From: Formicarius rufipectus
Lineage: Eukaryota; Chordata; Aves; Passeriformes; Formicariidae
Direction: 5' to 3'
NCBI GenBank assembly: GCA_013399695.1
Contig: VXAU01004747.1
Span: forward strand, 127,588 to 191,587
DNA length: 64,000 bases
Below the pieces are notes generated by a model. That model was not told the DNA's origin, did no database searches, and saw only the letters and a program-made list of their open reading frames with translations. Shown here one piece after another: positions 57,001 through 64,000 of this stretch; positions within the stretch are counted from its first letter, which is position 1; every line of letters starts with the position of its first letter. The position numbers and the translations under genes are program-made.

Positions 57001-58584
57001 CAATGGAAAGAAATTAGGAGGTGTTGAAAGCCGACCTGTAGTCAGCCCGCCCACTCAAGGTATCTGACTTAGGTGTTGCTCCGGTCCCTGAGTTCAGGAG
57101 AACGATGAGCAATCCCTACGCCTACACCGTGGGGCTGCAGCAGCTGTCAAGAGGGGAGCAGAGCAGCTGTGACACTGAAATGAAGCACATGGAGTAAGTT
57201 TTACACGTAGTTTTCACCAGGAGACCTGTTCTGTGGGCCCACTGGATTCACACCACGTAGCCCAGCCTGGTTGTGTGAGGTTTATCCCTAGCCGAGTGAT
57301 CAGAACAGAGCTGTCAAACTAAGCTTACACCATGGTTTACACCCTTAGCCCCAGAGGCTGCTGACATGGGACCTGCCCCGACTTCCTAATGACTGAGTTC
57401 AGTCTAATGAAGGAAAAAGGAAGAAAGGAGAAGAGAGACCAAAGGAAGGAGACAGAGACAGCCAGCGAGCCTGGTGTTTATATTTGATGCTGGAGAAAGG
57501 CAGAGCCTCAGGGTACCTGGGGCTTGCATAATTTGCCTTTCCAGCCCTGGCAGGGAAAATGCTTTCCAAGGATGAGTAAAACCCTGACAGAGCCAGTGGC
57601 TCCAGGGGAAGTGGAAGGTGTCACCTTGGGAGCAGGAGTTTGATGGGACCTGTCAGGCTTCCTCTGGGAACCACCCCCCTCTGCTCATTTCTCCCTGTCA
57701 AAGGGATTCCCCCAGCCCCTCAACACTTCCTTCATCTCACCCATTTCTGGCAGAAACCTGGCAGAGAGGAGGGGAAAGGGGGACAAGCACACAGATGCAT
57801 GCAGAGGGCAGAGCACAGTCCCAGACAAAGGCAGACACGGAGAGGGCTTGTATGGTTTGTGCCTTGCTGCCCCACACTTTGAGGTGAAGGAGAAGGCAAA
57901 GGCATTTCACATCTCCGCAGACGTGCAGCTCGAGCAGGATTCAAAGAGAGAAGGCAAAGCTGAGGGCAGTGATTTCCCAGCACTTTCCTATGTGCATACA
58001 CGTTCCTACATCAAGTAGGAAGGAGGGGATGCAGCCTTCCCTGATCATATTACCATATATTTCTCCCCCTCCCCAACCCCCAAGTTTAGGGTAGAAGGGA
58101 ACAATTTCCTTACACTGGCAACCATCCATTATGTCTATGGATCTGCTCCCCACCCCATTCCCCCTCTCTTTCCTGTTTTGATGAAAGGAAAAAATGTTCT
58201 GCTTTCCTTCTTTATTTTTCCAGACTGGTGAATAGCACTCGAAAGGAATTTCTCTCCCTCCCCCCTTCCCCTTTCCCAGTATAATAAATATATACCTATG
58301 TGTGTGTGAATACACCACACATTGCAGGTCATCTGTTGTTTTTCAAAAGGCATATACTATTTTTGTTTCCAAATTGATTAGGTGGGCAGCGGTCCCCCTT
58401 TCCACTGACACCACCCCAAACACTGCTTCCCCTGCCCTCGCCCTCTGCCACTCACCGTCTCCCCATCCTTTGCCCCTGGGTCTGCGGCGAGTGGTGGTGA
58501 CGGTGACAGTGGCAGCAGCGAGAAGGAAGCTTGCTGAGCTGAAATAAAAATAGCCCCAGCAGTTACTCAGCTCAGAACGTAACA

Positions 58585-58600
58585 TGACTCATGATGCAAA
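58585..58600 (+). promoter_or_regulatory. Abutting AP-1 and C/EBP-ATF motifs
   Basis: TGACTCA (58585-58591) directly abuts TGATGCAAA (58592-58600), a perfect match to the C/EBP-ATF response element TGATGNAAN. A TTACTCAGC stretch lies 20 bp to the left. Regulatory role is inference. Confidence 0.35.
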
Positions 58601-61600
58601 ATGAAGATGAGGGTCGAAAACCAAAAGTAAGTGGCTCTCCCCTCCCTATTCCCCACCACCTGCTATTGCTGCTCACGTCACAGAGGAAAACCCACTCTAA
58701 ATGCTCCTCGCTGGGGTCAGACCTTCAGCCAAGGTGGAAAGCCCTGTGTGCTTTCCAGCTGTAAAGACCTTTTGTACCTGTGAGAGCTGGTCCTCCTGTC
58801 TGCACCTGTCTGGTTGTGCCAACACTGGATTTGATTTGATGCTGCTGCACTCAATTCTCAGCTCATTTACCTCCCCTAAGCTGTGGGCCTTGAGCAAAAC
58901 TGACATCCCCTCAATGCAGCGGGACAAAATACTCTGTGGCGCCCTTGTACCAGCAGCTGGTCCACAACAGCACAAATGCAGCCAGGCACCCTAGCTTGCC
59001 TGCACCCCCTGTGGCCTGAGCCTCTGGCTGAGGAGGCTCATGCCCACCCACAGCCCCCCCCTGCACCCCATCCCCATCTCTGGGCAGGGTGCCTCCCATG
59101 CGGTGTGGAGTTCACCCTGCTCCCCGGGGTGTGTGGGAGAGCAGCATGCCTGGCATGGCAGGAGGCAGGGCGCCGCTATCTGCTGGCCTGTGTAATAAAG
59201 GAGGGAGTTTAAAAATAGACTTTGAGCTGCAATGCCGGAAAGGCAGTGAGACGTATAGAGCGGGGGTGTATTTGTCCTGCACGCCCTGTGCCTGACGCCC
59301 TGCTGGCACGGGGACCTGCCCCAAAGCAAAGGCACCGCTCGCTGGTCACGGGCGCTCGCTGAAGGGCCCCATGCAGCTCCTTATACTGCCTTGCCTGTGA
59401 ATGGCATTGGGTGTGCAGGGGTGAGGGGAGCCCCAGGCTCTGCCTCACAGGTGCCACGGCTGCTCAGAGGTGCCCCATCCCTACCACCCCAACCAAAAGC
59501 CGTTTGGAGCTGTAGGACACACACCTCTTGCCCATGCCAAACCAACACCATCTGTGGCTTCTCCACCCCCTGTATACCCAGACTAAGTGGCATCTCTCAG
59601 GACAAAGCCTTTCAATAGATCTCCTGCCCTCTGCCCTCTCCCGAACAATGAGAAATCAAGGAATATTGTCCAAGCTGAATAAAAAGATCTAAATTTAGAG
59701 TGTCTGATGTGTTCTTGGTTTCCTGCCATAACTCCCCTCCTCCTTCCCAGCCTCTCTCTTCATTGCTTGCTTAGCCTTGTGCACAGAGAGATTTCTGATG
59801 GGGTGAGATCACCACCAAGACCCTGTCTCCCCAGTGATGAGACAGAGGGGAATTCCAAGTTTGACTCTAGACTCTGTTTTTGTAGGGCAGGGAGGAGGAG
59901 AGCACACCATTTTTTCCCTCACCAGCTTCGATGTGCAGAGAAGGGAGGGAAACCTAAGATCAGGGGAGAGGAAACTTTCTCTCCCACTTCAGCCTCCTCA
60001 TGTCCTGACCCTGACATGCCCCAGACACTCTCCATATGTTTCCATCTGCTCATGGCATCCTCTCCTACAGCTCTGCCATGGCAAGTCCTTGGAGCAGCAC
60101 TCCCCCTGTGCTGTTCCAGCCCAGAAGCTCTGGCCTATAGGACCCTCACTGCTCTCTCACTTTCCCCAAGCAGGTCTCACCAGAAGCAAGAAGCTCAGAA
60201 ATAAAAAAAAAGCAGCAGAAAAATGCGTAACCCAACTGAAAAAAAAGCCAAGAGGGAAGGGATAGGAGGGGTGTTATCCAGTAATGTACTCCCAGTGTTT
60301 AAACAAGGGACTCCCTTGGGTTTGTGCCTGATAAGTCTGGGTGTCAGGGGAATCTATTCATTTGTTTTCCTTTTTAAACAAAAAGGCCTTCCCATAACCA
60401 CAGTGAGGAGGGAGCCAACACCTCTTGACCAACAGACATGTCTTAAGTGCACGCACGGGAAGCCTTTCTGTCTTGCTCCTGGAAAGGAAAAAAGCCTAGA
60501 CCATGCATATTGACCACATTGCTTAGTGCCATTGAAAAGGGGAGCATGGGCCAGTACCATTTTCTGCACAAGAATGGACACCAGGAGCTAACTGAAGCTT
60601 GCCAAAATATCTGTGAGGTGTCTGGAAGTGCAGAGGTCCTTTCCAACAGTGGAATCCAGACAGGTGAGCTGGGGGACTGACTCAAAAGCAAAGAAAACTT
60701 TTCCCACACTCCTTCAGCTTTGAACAGTGTCTCCCTTGAGCCTCCTCTGACCCTCCCCAGCTGGATCACTGGGTTGGCAAGCAGGTGGAACTGGCCTTTG
60801 AGGCCAGCTGGGCGCCCCATGCTTGGCTCTCTTTCCCTGGCTGCATAATCTGTCTGGGGGGCATTATGAGACTTTTTTATTACTAATAATATTAATTTCC
60901 ATTTTGCCTAGAGTTTGGGGGAAGTCTGTTAAGAATGGCAGCACAGTAGGCATGCCAGAGCCATTGGTGGGACAGGAGAGGAGAAGGAGCAGAACTGGGT
61001 GCTCACAGGAGTGGGACAGTGGCCACAGCCATGGCCAACATAGTGCGAGCCAGCAGAGAAGCCAACCAGGGCTGGATCAGCTGGGGCAGAGGGGAATGCC
61101 CCCCTTGCTTCCCTCTCAGAAAGGGTGAACAGCATGTGGGGTTCAAGAAGTGTAATGGAGAACGAGGTCTTGTTTGCTGGTGGAGAGTGATTTTAATGCC
61201 CATTTCCAGCTCGGAGGGATTGGCAGTGCTGGAGACTGGGGAATGGAAAAGTTCAGGTCTCCTGTTCCATGTGCAGCAGCTGCCAGAAAGCATCAGACTA
61301 ATGGATGCAGCAGGGTGGGAAGGGAAAAACCAGCATCAAGGCCACTGGAGATGAGGCCTCCTACCATGGTCTGGCTTGTCACCAGTGTGAGGAAGCAGCA
61401 AGAACAGGGAGGCTCCACAAGAGAAGACAAGCCAGAAGTGACCCCAGCCCAGGCACGACAGGGACAGGATTCAGTCACAGCCTTAGACAAGGCATGATGC
61501 AGTCAGGAGCAGCAGGAGACAGCTGGAAACAAGGCTACAGTACAGGTCTAAGGTGCATCCTGGAGACAAACCTACCACCAGCTAAGGGCTTGGAATCCAC

Positions 61601-62477
61601 CTGGAACTAACAGTCAGAAAAACTAGGCAGCTGGGGGCAAGGCTAAGCACCTGGACCTGAGCTTAAATGAAGCTTAAATTAAGTGGTGGTCCCAGGTGAG
61701 CCTAGTTTGAGCCATTTAGCCTCACCAAGGTACTCAGGGCACTGCCAAACATTAACCATCCCCATGGCAAGATATTCCCAGCTCTTTAGGGTGTGGGGCC
61801 TGTAAATCTGTCCCTGGTGAGGCTCACCATCTGGGCAGGATGTTGATTACCTAAACCAGCTGGAGGGCAAAGAGACTCAAAAGCCAAGACACACCTGAGC
61901 AACACGTAGTCAAGCTGAACTATCTTTGCCTGGTTTCATCCTTCTTTTACTTGCTATCCCTAACCCCTGGAATGACAATGCAAGATACTGCCTCCATCTC
62001 TGAAACCTATGCCAAGAAACTTTTATTTTTAAATTCTCAAACAATGACCTAGCAGCTGCTCAAAGGCTTTTTTTTTTTCCTTGCTAACAGAGTGGAAATA
62101 TATATATATTTAATTAGCTCATCGGAGCTAAATTTCCCTTCCCACCATTCTTCATTAAAGGCAGATGTAAAATGACCCCCTACTCCAATCTCTATTGAAG
62201 GGGGTGTGACCCTTTGCCATCTAACAGAAGTTTCCAGAAAGCCAGTTTCTCCCATCCTGCCTCTTTGCTTTGTCCAATTGTTGGTAGAGGGAGCCAAGAG
62301 TTTAAAATGCCATTTTGGCTGCCTCTCCATTATCTTGGGCAGACGGAGGGTTGAGATACCTCAGAGAATGGAAAAATCCCGATAAAGGAGTATGGTACAG
62401 ATATACCCTCACGTCTCACAGGCCCTTGGACCCAGCTGGGATCCAAAGATGCTTTCTTGCTGTTAAAAAAACAAAAC

Positions 62478-62494
62478 TTTTTTTTTTTTTTTTT
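62478..62494. repeat. Poly(T) run
   Basis: About 17 T bases following an A/C-rich stretch; simple homopolymer. Confidence 0.85.
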
Positions 62495-64000
62495 AAATAC
62501 CAGCTGTAACAATTTCTGGCTGGACTTGAAGTAAAGCCCAGTCTGCAGGTCTTTACCTTCTGCACCGAAATATTAGTCCTTCCCCATGCACTGGCCATGT
62601 GCCTTTCCAGGGAAACTCTCCTGAACTCGTGCAGGATGAATGGGATTTGGGAGCTCCCCATAGCTGAGCACTGTCCAGATGGGGCTGCCTGGGACCCTTG
62701 CACACACCATGCCATGAGCAGTGCTGGCAATGCCAGCAGAGCACAGTGATTGCCACGTTAGGATTGTCTAACACAAGTGGGAACATTCATCCACCTGAGG
62801 CACGGCAACGGGATAGAGTCTTCCATTCACACCCCCAAAAATTCTATTGAAACGTGCAAAACATTGTGTTTCCTTCATGTTTTCCTTGAAGAGATCCCCT
62901 GGAGGCATTGCTTTTCTCCTGTCAACTTTTCTGAGAAAAGGTGCCTGCCAGGACTGACTGCCATGGTCCCTAAAGTCCAGAAGGAGTGAAGGAGCTCACA
63001 TCCTCTTTTTTTCTGCCCTTGCCAATCTGCCCAGGTATATGTGTGAGCAGTGGGAGACAGAATTCATCACACCCACTGCTCCCCAATTTCAGAAGGGGCT
63101 TGTGCTCCAAGGTTCAACGAGATCTTTCCACTGAAGCAGCCAACCAGGGGTACATGAAACATGGATTTTTGGTATCTTTCTGCCATCCTTCTTCTCATTC
63201 TCTTCCCTTTCCCCAGTTATTTATGATCTGAATCTGGGCTTGTCTTAACTAAGCAGAAAATAATAGCATGCTTGTGGCTTCTGGCATGCTTGGCTGCCAC
63301 AGTGACCTGGACTTGACTACAAGTCATTCATGATGGTTGGCTTTTGCTTTTAGAGGTGTCCTACAGGATTTGGGGATGAACAGTCACCAGATGCATATGC
63401 TGCAAATTAGACCCTTCCAGACACCCCACACTCCCAAGTCCATCTACTTGGCATAGGTCCAGAACAGGACTTACCAGATGAGCTGTTTTGGACCTGGCAG
63501 TGGCCAGCAAGTCTGGGCTTCTCTGCATCGCTGTGGCCCCATACTGGGTATGCCTCAAAGTTTGGGAGTTGTTTGATCACTGCCTTAATCTCCTTTTAAT
63601 GTCTGAGCCACAATAGAAGGTCAAGTCAGACGTAAAGGCCGGCTCCTGGTGCTGCTTTGGAGTGACTGCAAATAGGTCAGACTTATCTCAAGAAAACACA
63701 GCCTTAGGAATGGCGCAGACCCTCTTGTCAACCTGTCTGGCCTCTCCTTCTTCCCTCTTGCTTGCTCCCTGCAGGACTCTCTTCAGGGCTGCCAGGGCCA
63801 CTGGACTCTCAGCAATGCCAGGTGCACAAAGCCTCTCCAGTGACAATAGCTCTTTCCTTCCTTGCCCCATTCCTCCTTCCTTCCCTGGTTCCTCCTTCCA
63901 CCTCTGCTGCTCTCAAAAGTTCCCAAAGTTGCTCCCAAGACTTTCCAAAAGCTCCTGAGCAAAATTGCCCTCCTCCCTCAGAATGGCTGGCCCCAGCCAT

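Larger units (their letters stand above)
57001..64000. other. Intergenic DNA upstream of PDGFB, distal part
   Basis: I looked for genes expected near PDGFB (for example RPL3 or SYNGR1) and saw no exon of them. A 30-codon ORF with a donor at 57.1 kb and an AP-1/CARE motif pair at 58.59 kb are reported as findings. There is an (AT) run at about 62097-62110 and a T-run at about 62478-62494. The remainder has short frames on both strands and no recognised element. Confidence 0.55.

Overview
The window is vertebrate nuclear DNA and almost certainly avian. It has a CR1 LINE fragment with the typical 8-bp 3' terminal repeats, few transposons, short introns, CpG-island promoters and long TTTTG-type low-complexity tracts. 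Two complete protein-coding genes can be assembled exon by exon, both on the minus strand. They are CBX7 (Polycomb chromobox protein; coding exons 13889 down to 4705, 6 exons, 244 aa) and PDGFB (platelet-derived growth factor B chain; coding exons 52505 down to 39151, 6 coding exons plus a 3'UTR exon, 240 aa). As far as I recall, the same neighbours with the same relative orientation occur on human chromosome 22, so the synteny supports both calls.

Layout from left to right: 1-2.1 kb has no gene. About 2.1-14.0 kb is CBX7, with a long 3'UTR, a compact chromodomain-coding part and a CpG-island promoter carrying a GCC/ACC repeat in the 5'UTR. At 14.3-15.2 kb lie an LTR-like stretch, a ~230-bp polypurine tract and T-rich DNA. 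From 15.2 to 35.7 kb is intergenic DNA without a convincing gene; it holds the CR1 fragment, several simple repeats, a CTCF-like motif and a cluster of AP-1 sites. About 35.7-53.5 kb is PDGFB: a non-coding exon 7 with most of the 3'UTR, six coding exons, a long intron 1 with a 70-bp higher-order minisatellite near the first exon, a ~970-nt 5'UTR with several upstream AUGs, and a recognisable promoter (TATA variant plus CCACCC box). From 53.5 to 64 kb no gene was recognised; some motif-rich stretches may be regulatory.

The genes are not a pathway. CBX7 is a PRC1 subunit that reads H3K27me3. PDGFB is a secreted dimeric growth factor acting on PDGF receptors of mural cells. They are simply neighbours, and the intervening 21 kb may contain regulatory DNA or a domain boundary.

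I found no previously undescribed coding system. The most unusual items are the composite minisatellite beside PDGFB exon 1, the upstream-AUG-rich PDGFB leader, motif clusters in PDGFB intron 1 and the intergenic region, an LTR-like sequence just upstream of CBX7, and a short ORF followed by a perfect splice donor at 57.1 kb. All motif and homology calls were made by eye and from memory.
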